From Tsukamurella pulmonis (lineage in GTDB: Bacteria; Actinomycetota; Actinomycetes; Mycobacteriales; Mycobacteriaceae), in NCBI RefSeq assembly GCF_900103175.1, contig NZ_FNLF01000002.1, positions 1,054,001 through 1,118,000 on the forward strand: a DNA stretch of 64,000 nucleotides, read 5' to 3'. Both the position numbers and the translations under genes were made by a program. Shown one piece after another: positions 7,830 to 15,086 of this stretch (the stretch's first letter is position 1; each line of letters begins with the position of its first letter). The notes below the pieces were generated by a model. It was not told where the DNA came from. It saw only the letters and a program-made list of their open reading frames with translations, and ran no database searches.

Positions 7830-9524
7830 ATGGCACACGACTGTGACGTGGATTACGACGTGGTGGTGATCGGCTCGGGCTTCGGCGGTTCGGTCACCGC
7901 GCTCCGGCTGACCGAGAAGGGGTACCGGGTGGGCGTCCTCGAGATGGGGCGCCGGTTCGCGGACGACGAGCTGCCGCGCACCTCGTGGAACGTTCGCCGG
8001 TTCCTCTGGGCGCCGTGGGCGCGCTGCTTCGGGATCATGCGGATCACCCTGCTCAAGGACGTGCTCATCGCCAGCGGCGCCGGCGTGGGCGGCGGCTCGC
8101 TGGTGTACGCCAACACGCTCTACGAGCCCCTCGACGGCTTCTTCACCGATCAGCAGTGGGCGCACGTCACCGACTGGCGCGACGAGCTCGCGCCGCACTA
8201 CGCACAGGCCAAGCGGATGCTCGGGGTGACCACGTGGCGCGGCCGCTCGCCCGCCGACGAGCTGATCGAGCAGTCCGCGGCCGCGGCCGGCGTCGCGGAC
8301 ACTCTGCACCCGGCCGATGTCGGCGTCCTGTTCGGTGACCGGCCGGGCGCCCCCGCGGGCGATCCGTTCTTCGGTGGCGCCGGCCCCGAGCGCACCACCT
8401 GCACCGAGTGCGGTGCCTGCATGACCGGGTGCCGCGTCGGAGCCAAGAACACGCTCGTGAAGAACTACCTGCACCTCGCCGAGGGCGCCGGCGCCGTCGT
8501 GCACCCGCTGACCACCGTCACCGACGTGCGGCCCGCCGACGGCGGGTACGTGATCCGCACGCGGGCCACCGGGAATCCCCTGCGGCGGCGCAGCTTCACC
8601 GCGCGCGAGGTGGTCTTCGCCGGGAACGCGCTCAACACCCAGAACCTCCTGCACCGGCTGCGCCGCCGCTCGCTGCCGCGGCTCTCGCGCTGCGTGGGGG
8701 CGCTCAGCCGCACGAATTCCGAGGCGGTGCTGGGGGCGCGGTCCTTCGAGCGGGACCGGGACGTCACGCCGGGCGTCGCCATCACCTCCTCGTTCCATCC
8801 CGACGATCACACCCACGTCGAGTTCGTCCGGTACGGCACCGGCTCGGGCGCACTGTCGCTGATGAACGCGCCGCTCATCGATCCGGAGCCCGGCGTGGGC
8901 ACGCTGCGCGCCATCCTGCGGGCGTACCGGGAGCTGGGGCTGCGCGGCGCGTGGCGCCTGCACGATCCGCGGCGATGGGCCGAGCAGACCGTCGTGGTGC
9001 TGGTGATGCAGGCGCTGGACAACTCGATCACCACGTCGTTGCGGCGCGGGCCGTTCGCCCGGATGACGAGCAGGCAGGGCGAGGGGGAGCCCAATCCCAG
9101 CTGGATCCCCGTGGCCAACGCGGTCACCCGGGAGCTCGCGCAGCGGATCGGCGGCGCCGCGGGCGGTTCCACGGCGGGCATGTTCGGCGTCCCGCTGACG
9201 GCGCACTTCATCGGCGGCTGCGTGATCGGGCAGGGGCCCGAGGAGGGCGTGATCGACCCGTATCAGCGGGTGTTCGGCTACCCGGGGCTGCACATCGCCG
9301 ACGGCTCCGCGATCACGGCGAACCCGGGCGTGAACCCGTCGCTCACCATCACGGCGCAGGCCGAGCGGGCGATGTCCTTCTGGCCGAACCGGGGCGAAGC
9401 GGACCCGCGTCCGACGCTCGGCGAGGCGTACCGCCGGGTCGAGGCGGTGGCACCCGTGCGCCCGGCGGTTCCCGCGTCCGCGTCGGGCGCCCTGCTCCTG
9501 CCGACGCCGAAGCTGCGAGAATAG
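7830..9524 (+). CDS. choD: GMC-family cholesterol oxidase (ChoD type)
   Basis: The product is 564 residues from the ATG at 7830; an in-frame ATG at 7803 lies within the operator. The FAD motif G-S-G-F-G-G lies at 15-20, followed by the ChoD-like sequence S-V-T-A-L-R-L-T-E-K-G-Y-R-V-G-V-L-E. Further matches are G-A-G-V-G-G-G-S-L near 85, a four-Cys segment C-x-x-C-x-x-C-M-T-G-C near 191-200, W-I-P-x-x-N-x-V-T-R in the middle and a C-terminal N-P-G-V-N-P-S-L-T-I-T-A-Q-A-E-R. Length and motif order match mycobacterial ChoD, a 3-beta-hydroxysterol oxidase. No signal peptide is present, so it is cytoplasmic or membrane-associated. Regulation is probably by the divergent TetR. Confidence 0.9.
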   Translation: MAHDCDVDYDVVVIGSGFGGSVTALRLTEKGYRVGVLEMGRRFADDELPRTSWNVRRFLWAPWARCFGIMRITLLKDVLIASGAGVGGGSLVYANTLYEPLDGFFTDQQWAHVTDWRDELAPHYAQAKRMLGVTTWRGRSPADELIEQSAAAAGVADTLHPADVGVLFGDRPGAPAGDPFFGGAGPERTTCTECGACMTGCRVGAKNTLVKNYLHLAEGAGAVVHPLTTVTDVRPADGGYVIRTRATGNPLRRRSFTAREVVFAGNALNTQNLLHRLRRRSLPRLSRCVGALSRTNSEAVLGARSFERDRDVTPGVAITSSFHPDDHTHVEFVRYGTGSGALSLMNAPLIDPEPGVGTLRAILRAYRELGLRGAWRLHDPRRWAEQTVVVLVMQALDNSITTSLRRGPFARMTSRQGEGEPNPSWIPVANAVTRELAQRIGGAAGGSTAGMFGVPLTAHFIGGCVIGQGPEEGVIDPYQRVFGYPGLHIADGSAITANPGVNPSLTITAQAERAMSFWPNRGEADPRPTLGEAYRRVEAVAPVRPAVPASASGALLLPTPKLRE

Positions 9525-9541
9525 ATGTCTGACCTGGCGAT

Positions 9542-9571
9542 TTGGGAAGTTGGCCGGTTGTGCCATAAGCT
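9542..9571 (+). promoter_or_regulatory. Candidate promoter for the tRNA-Glu/Asp/Phe cluster
   Basis: TTGGGA (9542-9547), an 18-bp spacer and TAAGCT (9566-9571) form a sigma-70-like promoter, with an expected start near 9578, about 55 bp before tRNA-Glu. No other gene lies between choD and the tRNAs. Confidence 0.4.
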
Positions 9572-9633
9572 ATCCCAGCTCCCAACGGAACACGGAAGCG
9601 GTGCGGAGAGCGGCTTCAAGTCGCCCGAAGCGA

Positions 9634-9706
9634 GCCCCCTTCGTTTAGTGGCCTAGGACGCCGCCCTTTCAAGGCGGTAGCGCGGGTTCGAATCCCGTAG
9701 GGGGTA
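9634..9706 (+). tRNA. tRNA-Glu (anticodon TTC)
   Basis: Acceptor GCCCCCT pairs with AGGGGGT (terminal G-U). The anticodon stem CCGCC/GGCGG encloses a loop carrying TTC, and the T arm GCGGG-TTCGAAT-CCCGT is canonical. CCA is not encoded. It is the first of three clustered tRNAs. Confidence 0.96.
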
Positions 9707-9731
9707 CGTCGCAAGACGAAAAATTGCATAT

Positions 9732-9805
9732 GGCCCTGTGGCGCAGTTGGTTAGCGCGCCGCCCTGTCACGGCGGAGGTCGCGGGTTCGAGTCCCGTCAG
9801 GGTCG
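9732..9805 (+). tRNA. tRNA-Asp (anticodon GTC)
   Basis: Acceptor GGCCCTG pairs with CAGGGTC, the anticodon stem CCGCC/GGCGG encloses CTGTCAC with anticodon GTC, and the T arm is GCGGG/CCCGT. The discriminator is G, as expected for Asp, and CCA is not encoded. It lies 25 bp downstream of tRNA-Glu. Confidence 0.97.
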
Positions 9806-9809
9806 CCTT

Positions 9810-9827
9810 CCGAGTCTTAGGACTCGG
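9810..9827 (+). other. Hairpin in the tRNA-Asp/tRNA-Phe spacer
   Basis: CCGAGTC and GACTCGG form a perfect 7-bp stem around TTAG immediately after tRNA-Asp. There is no T-tract directly after it (a short TTTT occurs 10 bp later), so a tRNA-processing structure or partial attenuator is more likely than a full terminator. Confidence 0.4.
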
Positions 9828-9848
9828 CGGTGACGGTTTTACCGGCAC

Positions 9849-9922
9849 GGCCAGGTAGCTCAGTTGGTACGAGCGACCGCCTGAAAAGCGGTAGGTCGCC
9901 GGTTCGATCCCGGCTCTGGCCA
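9849..9922 (+). tRNA. tRNA-Phe (anticodon GAA)
   Basis: Acceptor GGCCAGG pairs with TCTGGCC, the anticodon stem ACCGC/GCGGT encloses CTGAAAA with anticodon GAA, and the T arm is GCCGG/CCGGC. CCA is not encoded. The Glu-Asp-Phe order is common in Mycobacteriales. Confidence 0.97.
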
Positions 9923-9957
9923 CAAGCAAAACCCCCTGTTCGCAGGGGGTTTTCTTG
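9923..9957 (+). terminator. Strong intrinsic terminator of the tRNA cluster
   Basis: AAAACCCCCTG and CAGGGGGTTTT form an 11-bp stem around TTCG, extended outside by CAAG/CTTG with one bulge, and followed by T-rich sequence. It starts immediately after tRNA-Phe and is the clearest rho-independent terminator in the window. Confidence 0.92.
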
Positions 9958-10058
9958 TTGCCGGGGCCGAGTCGGGCGGGCGGCGATGAGTAGTTCCCCT
10001 CACCGCTGCGCGCAGTGCTACCGATCCGCGTGCCCTCGCCGCGCGCAATGATCGGTGC

Positions 10059-10493
10059 ATGAACCACGCGTGGAACAGTCCTCCCGCGCCGCACGGCGCC
10101 TCTCCTGCGCCGGCTTGCCTCTCGCCGATGGGGTCGCCCGCGCCGCACGCGCCGAACCGCTGGCCGGCCTGGCGCATCGTCGACCTGGTGGTGACCATCG
10201 CCCTGTTCGCGGTCTACGCCTTCGGCGTCGTGGCACTGCTCTACATCAGCCTCTTCTGGGCGATGGCCACCGATTCCTGCGGCTCCACCGGCTGCGACTA
10301 CGGCAAGCTGCAGAACGCGTACTTCCTCAGCGACATCTGCGGCGTCCTCGTCTACGTCGTGAGTCTGGTCGTCGCGATCGTTCTCCTGGTCCTGCGCCGG
10401 CCCGCCTTCTGGCTGCCGATCCTGGGCGCCGTGATCCAGGCGGCGCTGTTCGCGGCTGCCCTGGGGCAGTTGGCCGGCGTCAGCCCGAACTAG
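10059..10493 (+). CDS. Small membrane protein of unknown function
   Basis: The product is 144 residues. A Pro/Ala/His-rich cytoplasmic N-terminus (1-38) is followed by three predicted transmembrane helices (about 42-70, 94-113, 117-138). An extracytoplasmic loop between the first two contains C-G-S-T-G-C, a likely disulphide pair. No family is recognised. The convergent neighbour ends 10 bp downstream of its stop. Confidence 0.65.
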   Translation: MNHAWNSPPAPHGASPAPACLSPMGSPAPHAPNRWPAWRIVDLVVTIALFAVYAFGVVALLYISLFWAMATDSCGSTGCDYGKLQNAYFLSDICGVLVYVVSLVVAIVLLVLRRPAFWLPILGAVIQAALFAAALGQLAGVSPN

Positions 10494-10502
10494 ACCAGGT
10501 GG

Positions 10503-11051
10503 TCAGCGCGGGCGGTGCCGCGTCCCGATCACCCCGTTGGCGAAGGTGAGCGCGCCGAGCAGTTCCAGCCGGGGGACGGCGTGCCCGTCCGGGAACAGTC
10601 CGCGCCCGCGCCCCTGCACCGCGGGGTGGACGAACAGCCGGTACTCGTCCACGAGGCCGGCCCCGATCAGCGCGTGGCACAGACTGATGCTGCCGGTGGC
10701 CACGATGTCGCCGCCCGGCTGCGTCTTGAGCGCCGCGACCGCGGCCATCGGGTCGTCGCGCAGGACGACGGAGTTGCGCCAGCCCGGCTCCGCGAGGGTC
10801 GCGCTCACCACGTACTTCGTCACCGCATCCAGCTGATCGGTGATGCCGGTGGCGTCCTCGCGCTGCTCGGGCCAGTACCCGCGGAAGTCCTCGAAAGTCC
10901 GCCGCCCCAGCAGCACCGCATCGCAGGTGGCGTCCTGGCGGTGCAGCTCAGCGAGCAGGTCGGGCGGCTGCGCGGTGGGGTCGAACCAGTCGTCGAGCAT
11001 CTCGACGCGCCCATCGAGGGTGATGTTCTGCGTGATCGCGAGCGCCCGCAT
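10503..11051 (-). CDS. Dihydrofolate reductase/RibD C-terminal family protein
   Basis: The product is 182 residues. It begins R-A-L-A-I-T-Q-N-I-T-L-D-G, typical of RibD_C proteins, then has V-L-L-G-R-R-T-F-E-D-F near 46-56, G-D-I-V-A-T-G-S near 114 and V-D-E-Y-R-L-F-V-H-P near 133-142. These are the NADPH-binding and core strands of this DHFR-fold family. Stand-alone members have mostly unknown substrates. It appears monocistronic. Confidence 0.85.
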   Translation of the reverse strand: MRALAITQNITLDGRVEMLDDWFDPTAQPPDLLAELHRQDATCDAVLLGRRTFEDFRGYWPEQREDATGITDQLDAVTKYVVSATLAEPGWRNSVVLRDDPMAAVAALKTQPGGDIVATGSISLCHALIGAGLVDEYRLFVHPAVQGRGRGLFPDGHAVPRLELLGALTFANGVIGTRHRPR

Positions 11052-11131
11052 GGCGGTCTCCTCTCCGGGGTCGCCGTGCGCGGCCCCTGAAGTACTGACC
11101 TGCGCACGGGCCGGGAATCATCGGCCGGCGG

Positions 11132-12184
11132 TCACTCGAATTCGACGGTGAGCTCGTCGGCGCGGGGGAGGGACTGGCAGGCCAGGCGCACGCCCTTGCC
11201 GAGCTCGTAGTCGTCGAGGGTGTCGTTGACCAGCATCTCGACCTCGCCGCTGCGCAGCGTGAAGGCGCAGCCGCCGCAGTTGCCCTCGCGGCACACGTAC
11301 GGCGCATCGAACCCCTCGGCGAGCAGCACGTCCAGCAGGACCTGTTCGCGCGGCCACGCCACGGTGCTGCTCACCCCGTCCAGTTCGACGGTGACCGTCG
11401 CCGCACCCTCGGACCTCTCGGAGGCCGCAGCACCGGGGACGGCGTCGAACGGGTCGCCGGTCAGCGACGCGTAGGCCTCGCGGTGGATGCGGTCCGCGCC
11501 GATCCCGGCGCTCGCAGCGGCGGCCGCGGCGCAGTCCATGAACGGCGCGGGGCCGCACAGGTAGGCGGACGCGCCGGCGCCGGTGCGCGGCAGCAGCGCG
11601 GCCAGGCCCACGGCGTCGGGGACGCCCCGCTCGGACTCGAGCCAGTGCTCCACGCGCAGTCGATCGCCGTGTGCGGCGACCAGATCCGCCAGTGCGGCGT
11701 CGAAGATGACGGAGTCGCGGTCCCGGTTGGCGTAGACGAGCAGCACGGGCGTGGACGAGGCCGCAAGTGTCGCCCGCAGGATCGACATCACCGGGGTGAT
11801 GCCGCTGCCGGCCGCGAGGAGCACCAGGTGGTCGGGGTCGTCGCGCACGGTGAAGCGCCCACCGGGCGGGAGCGATTCGAGCGTCATGCCCGGCTTCGCG
11901 TTGTCGCACAGCCAGTTCGAGGCGTAGCCGCCCGTGGTGCGCTTGACGGTGACCTGCAGGTGCCGGTCCAGGCCGGGGGAGCTCGAGAGCGAGTAGCAGC
12001 GCGGCGCCCAGGCGCGCTCGAGGCCGTCGGTCCCCGGGATGCGGAGGGTGAGGAACTGCCCCGGTCGGTAATGGAAGTCGTCGTCGGCGGGGTGCGCGAA
12101 GACCACGGAGACGGCATCGCGGGTCTCCTCGATCACCTCGATGATCTCGAGCGGCCGCGATCGCGCGGGCGTCGGTGCTGCCAC
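11132..12184 (-). CDS. Oxygenase ferredoxin reductase (FAD, NAD, C-terminal 2Fe-2S), KshB-like
   Basis: The product is 350 residues from a GTG at 12184 with GAAGGAG about 8 bp upstream. Residues 1-100 form the FAD domain (R-C-Y-S-L-S-S-S near 65) and 110-225 the NAD domain (A-A-G-S-G-I-T-P-V-M-S, then L-C-G-P-A-P-F-M). The C-terminal plant-type ferredoxin has cysteines at 298, 303, 306 and 336. The layout matches reductases of the KshB/HmpX group that feed electrons to oxygenases such as 3-ketosteroid 9-alpha-hydroxylase. It is divergent from a hydrolase/SDR/diiron/monooxygenase operon and may serve the diiron protein encoded there (inference). Confidence 0.88.
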   Translation of the reverse strand: MAAPTPARSRPLEIIEVIEETRDAVSVVFAHPADDDFHYRPGQFLTLRIPGTDGLERAWAPRCYSLSSSPGLDRHLQVTVKRTTGGYASNWLCDNAKPGMTLESLPPGGRFTVRDDPDHLVLLAAGSGITPVMSILRATLAASSTPVLLVYANRDRDSVIFDAALADLVAAHGDRLRVEHWLESERGVPDAVGLAALLPRTGAGASAYLCGPAPFMDCAAAAAASAGIGADRIHREAYASLTGDPFDAVPGAAASERSEGAATVTVELDGVSSTVAWPREQVLLDVLLAEGFDAPYVCREGNCGGCAFTLRSGEVEMLVNDTLDDYELGKGVRLACQSLPRADELTVEFE

Positions 12185-12230
12185 GTGTCCTGCTCCTTCG
12201 TCGGGGTGATCGGACGCTACCGCGGTAACT

Positions 12231-12265
12231 GTGCCATTGACAACTGGCACGATTGCTGGTGGTGT
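12231..12265 (+). promoter_or_regulatory. Promoter with overlapping palindrome for the hydrolase/SDR/diiron/monooxygenase operon
   Basis: A perfect -35 TTGACA (12237-12242), a 17-bp spacer and TGGTGT (12260-12265) put the transcription start on the ATG at 12272, so the message would be leaderless. The -35 is embedded in a palindrome, GTGCCA and TGGCAC (12231-12236 and 12245-12250), a likely operator. The binding regulator is unknown. Confidence 0.55.
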
Positions 12266-12271
12266 GTGGGT

Positions 12272-13252
12272 ATGCGAACAACGACACCGGCCCCGCCGGT
12301 CCCGTCGGCGTCGACCCCGCGATCCGACGTCGCCGCCCTGCTCACGCGGTACGGGCTGGGCGTCGCGAGCGTCCTGATCCCGATGAATCCGGTCGGCGTG
12401 CGGGTCGCCCGCGGCCTCGTCGCGACCATCATGGGCACGCTCGGCGGCACGCCCCGCGGCACAGACGTCACGCCGGTCACGGCGCCCGTCCCCGGCGAAT
12501 GGGTGCTCGGGCCCGGCGTGACCCGGGGCCGGCGCGCGATCTACTACGTGCACGGCAGCGCCTATGTGATCTGCTCCGCGCGCACCCACCGCGGCCTCGC
12601 CGCCCGCCTGTCCGCCGCGACCGGCCTGCCGGTCTTCGTCGTGGACTACCGGCTCGCCCCCGAGCATCCGTTCCCGTGCGCCGCGGCGGACGTGGCCGCG
12701 GGCTTCGAGTGGCTGCTCACGCAGGGCTACACCGCCGACGACCTCGTCATCGCCGGCGACTCGGCCGGCGGGCACCTGATCAGCGACCTGCTCCTGCACC
12801 GCGCCGCCGGCGACCGCTCGCAGCCCGCCGCCGCCGTGCTGTTCTCCCCGCTCATCGATCTGACCTTCGCGCTCGCCGCCGAGCAGGAGCGGGAGCGCCG
12901 CGACCCGGCGATCTCCGCCGCGGCGGCGCGGCGGTTGGTCGGTCTCTACACCGACGGAGTGGACCCCGCCCACCCCCGCCTGCGGCTCGACTTCGGGCGC
13001 GCGGATCGGCTGCCGCCCTTCCTGATCCAGGCCGGCGGGGCCGAGATGCTCTCCGCCGACGCCCGCCACCTCGCCGCGGAGCTCCGCACGCACGGCGGCA
13101 CCAGCACGCTCGAGGTGTGGCCGGGGCTCATGCACGTCTTCCAGGCGCTGCCCCGGCTCGCGCCGGAGGCGGACGCCGCGCTCCTGCGGGTGCGCGATTT
13201 CCTCGCGGGGCTCGACCGGGCCGCCGCGCACACGGATTCGGAGGCCTCCTGA
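12272..13252 (+). CDS. Alpha/beta hydrolase, hormone-sensitive-lipase type
   Basis: The product is 326 residues. The oxyanion-hole motif near 91-96 is H-G-S-A-Y rather than H-G-G-G, the nucleophile elbow is G-D-S-A-G-G-H with Ser164, and the C-terminal G-L-M-H-V-F supplies the catalytic His. It resembles LipR/LipN-class carboxylesterases. The stop overlaps the start of the SDR gene (TGATG), so translation is coupled. In this operon it may hydrolyse the ester made by the Baeyer-Villiger enzyme (inference, by analogy with ketone-degradation clusters). Confidence 0.87.
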   Translation: MRTTTPAPPVPSASTPRSDVAALLTRYGLGVASVLIPMNPVGVRVARGLVATIMGTLGGTPRGTDVTPVTAPVPGEWVLGPGVTRGRRAIYYVHGSAYVICSARTHRGLAARLSAATGLPVFVVDYRLAPEHPFPCAAADVAAGFEWLLTQGYTADDLVIAGDSAGGHLISDLLLHRAAGDRSQPAAAVLFSPLIDLTFALAAEQERERRDPAISAAAARRLVGLYTDGVDPAHPRLRLDFGRADRLPPFLIQAGGAEMLSADARHLAAELRTHGGTSTLEVWPGLMHVFQALPRLAPEADAALLRVRDFLAGLDRAAAHTDSEAS

Positions 13253-14106
13253 TGTTCGGTATCGACCGCCTGCTGCACCACCTCGTCCGCGACCCGATCA
13301 CGGAGGGCGCCAAGGCCGTCGTCACCGGCGCCGGCAGCGGCATCGGACGCTCCTTCGCCCTCGAGATCGCCCGCCGCGGCGGCGAGGTCGTCTGCGCGGA
13401 CATCGACGAGACCCGCGCGAAGGAGACCGTCGCGCTCATCGAGGCCCGGGGCGGCACGGCGCACGCGGTCACCGTCGACGTGGCCGACCGCGTCGCCGTG
13501 GAGTCCCTCGCGGCGTTCACCCGCACCGTCTTCGACGGTCCGCCGTCGCTGGTGGTCAACAACGCCGGCGTGGGCATCGGCGGCCGACCGGTCGGCGATG
13601 TGGGCCTCGACGACTGGAACTGGGCGCTCGGGATCAACCTGTGGGGCGTGGTGCACGGCTGCGAGCTGTTCGCGCCCATGCTCCGCGAGGCCGGCCGCGG
13701 CGGCATCATCAACGTGGCCTCCGCCGCGGGCTTCGCCGCCGCGCCGTCGATGGGGCCCTACAACGTCTCCAAGGCCGGTGTGATGTCGCTGTCGGAGACG
13801 CTCGCGGCCGAGCTCGCGGGCTCGGGCGTGAACGTGTCCGTGCTGTGCCCGACCTTCGTCAAGACCAACGTCGCGCGCGACGGCCGGATCACCGAGGGCA
13901 GCAAGAACCTCGCCGGCACTCTCATGAAGCTCACCGGGATCTCGCCCGACGGTGTCGCGGCGCAGACCCTCGACGCGCTCGACCTCGGCCGTCTCTACGT
14001 GGTCCCGCAGCTCGACGCGAACGTCATCTGGCACCTCAAGCGCCACTTCCCGACCCCGTACGTGCGCGGCCTCGGCCTGCTCACCCGCATCCTGCCCTCG
14101 TCCTGA
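13252..14106 (+). CDS. Short-chain dehydrogenase/reductase
   Basis: The product is 284 residues. It has the NAD(P) motif T-G-A-G-S-G-I-G (about 25-32), N-N-A-G near 102, a catalytic Ser in N-V-A-S-A-A-G and Y-N-V-S-K with Tyr170 and Lys174. Asp after the second strand (C-A-D-I-D-E) suggests NAD preference. The roughly 20-residue N-terminal and 35-residue C-terminal extensions are typical of mycobacterial SDRs in lipid or ketone metabolism. It shares one base with the upstream hydrolase and is followed after 38 bp by the diiron protein gene. Confidence 0.88.
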   Translation: MFGIDRLLHHLVRDPITEGAKAVVTGAGSGIGRSFALEIARRGGEVVCADIDETRAKETVALIEARGGTAHAVTVDVADRVAVESLAAFTRTVFDGPPSLVVNNAGVGIGGRPVGDVGLDDWNWALGINLWGVVHGCELFAPMLREAGRGGIINVASAAGFAAAPSMGPYNVSKAGVMSLSETLAAELAGSGVNVSVLCPTFVKTNVARDGRITEGSKNLAGTLMKLTGISPDGVAAQTLDALDLGRLYVVPQLDANVIWHLKRHFPTPYVRGLGLLTRILPSS

Positions 14107-14144
14107 CCGGACCCGCCGCACCGCCCCCGAAAGGAACATCCACC

Positions 14145-15068
14145 ATGGCCATGGATCTCGACAACATGCTCCAGATGATCAAGGACCGGCAGTGGTCCCT
14201 CGCCGACATCGACTGGGACGCGCCGGGCGTCGAGCTCATCGACCCGGAGCTGCACGCCAAGCTCAAGCCCTTCCTCTCCGACCTGATGTGGATCGAGAAC
14301 GTGGGCGCCCGCGGATTCGCCGCCATGGCGCGCAAGGCGCCGACGCCCACGCTCAAGAGCATCTACGAGCACTTCCACGCCGAGGAGCAGAAGCACGCCA
14401 ACGCCGAGCTCGCGCTCATGCGCCGCTGGGGCATGCTCGACGACGACGAGATCCCGTCGCCGAACGTCAACGTGCAGCTCGTGATCAACTGGCTCGACCA
14501 GTACTCCGACGGCATGTCGCTCTCGTTCCTCGGCACCGTCATCCCGATGCTCGAGGTGGCCCTCGACGGGGCCCTGATCAAGTTCATCACCGACGAGGTC
14601 AAGGACCCGATCGCGCAGGAGGTGTTCAAGCGCATCAACGCCGACGAATCCCGCCACCTGGCAGTCGATTTCGAGGTCATGGACATGCTCGGCCACGCGG
14701 ACCTGCGCAAGCGCACCATCGACTTCGTCGGCGGCTGGATCAAGCCCTCACTGCTCGTCGGCTTCCTCAGCTACGTCCCGCTGCTGAACAAGATGCGCGA
14801 CAACATCGTCGCCATGGGCGTCGACGAGGAGCGGCTCTACGGCGCGATGAAGCGCTACCGCGCCGCGGGCGAGCGCAGCGAGTACATCCAGCGGCTGCCC
14901 ATGTTCCGGATGGTGGCCTGGCACGGCAGCCGGGTGATCGATCGCGGCAACAAGCTCTACCACGTTCCGGCCGACGCGCTGGTCAAGGCGACCGCGCTGA
15001 TCCCCTTCCCGCTGGTGCACCGCACGCCCACCTGGTCGCAGGAACTGACCTACGAGCCCACCGCCTGA
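14145..15068 (+). CDS. Ferritin-like diiron protein, probable oxygenase or desaturase-like enzyme
   Basis: The product is 307 residues from an ATG preceded by GAAAGGA. A complete four-helix-bundle diiron ligand set is visible: Glu51, Glu81-x-x-His84, Glu127 and Glu158-x-x-His161. The family resembles AurF-like or unassigned actinobacterial diiron proteins, not classical ferritin (the lengths differ and a long C-terminal extension is present). It lies between an SDR and a Baeyer-Villiger monooxygenase, with an oxygenase-type ferredoxin reductase divergent from the operon, which supports an oxidative role. The substrate is unknown. Confidence 0.8.
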   Translation: MAMDLDNMLQMIKDRQWSLADIDWDAPGVELIDPELHAKLKPFLSDLMWIENVGARGFAAMARKAPTPTLKSIYEHFHAEEQKHANAELALMRRWGMLDDDEIPSPNVNVQLVINWLDQYSDGMSLSFLGTVIPMLEVALDGALIKFITDEVKDPIAQEVFKRINADESRHLAVDFEVMDMLGHADLRKRTIDFVGGWIKPSLLVGFLSYVPLLNKMRDNIVAMGVDEERLYGAMKRYRAAGERSEYIQRLPMFRMVAWHGSRVIDRGNKLYHVPADALVKATALIPFPLVHRTPTWSQELTYEPTA

Positions 15069-15086
15069 CGAGGACGAACCACAGCC

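Noticed and set aside
9810-9827. Intrinsic terminator between tRNA-Asp and tRNA-Phe
   Set aside because: The stem is good, but no T-run follows directly and the strong terminator comes after tRNA-Phe, so I list it only as a hairpin.
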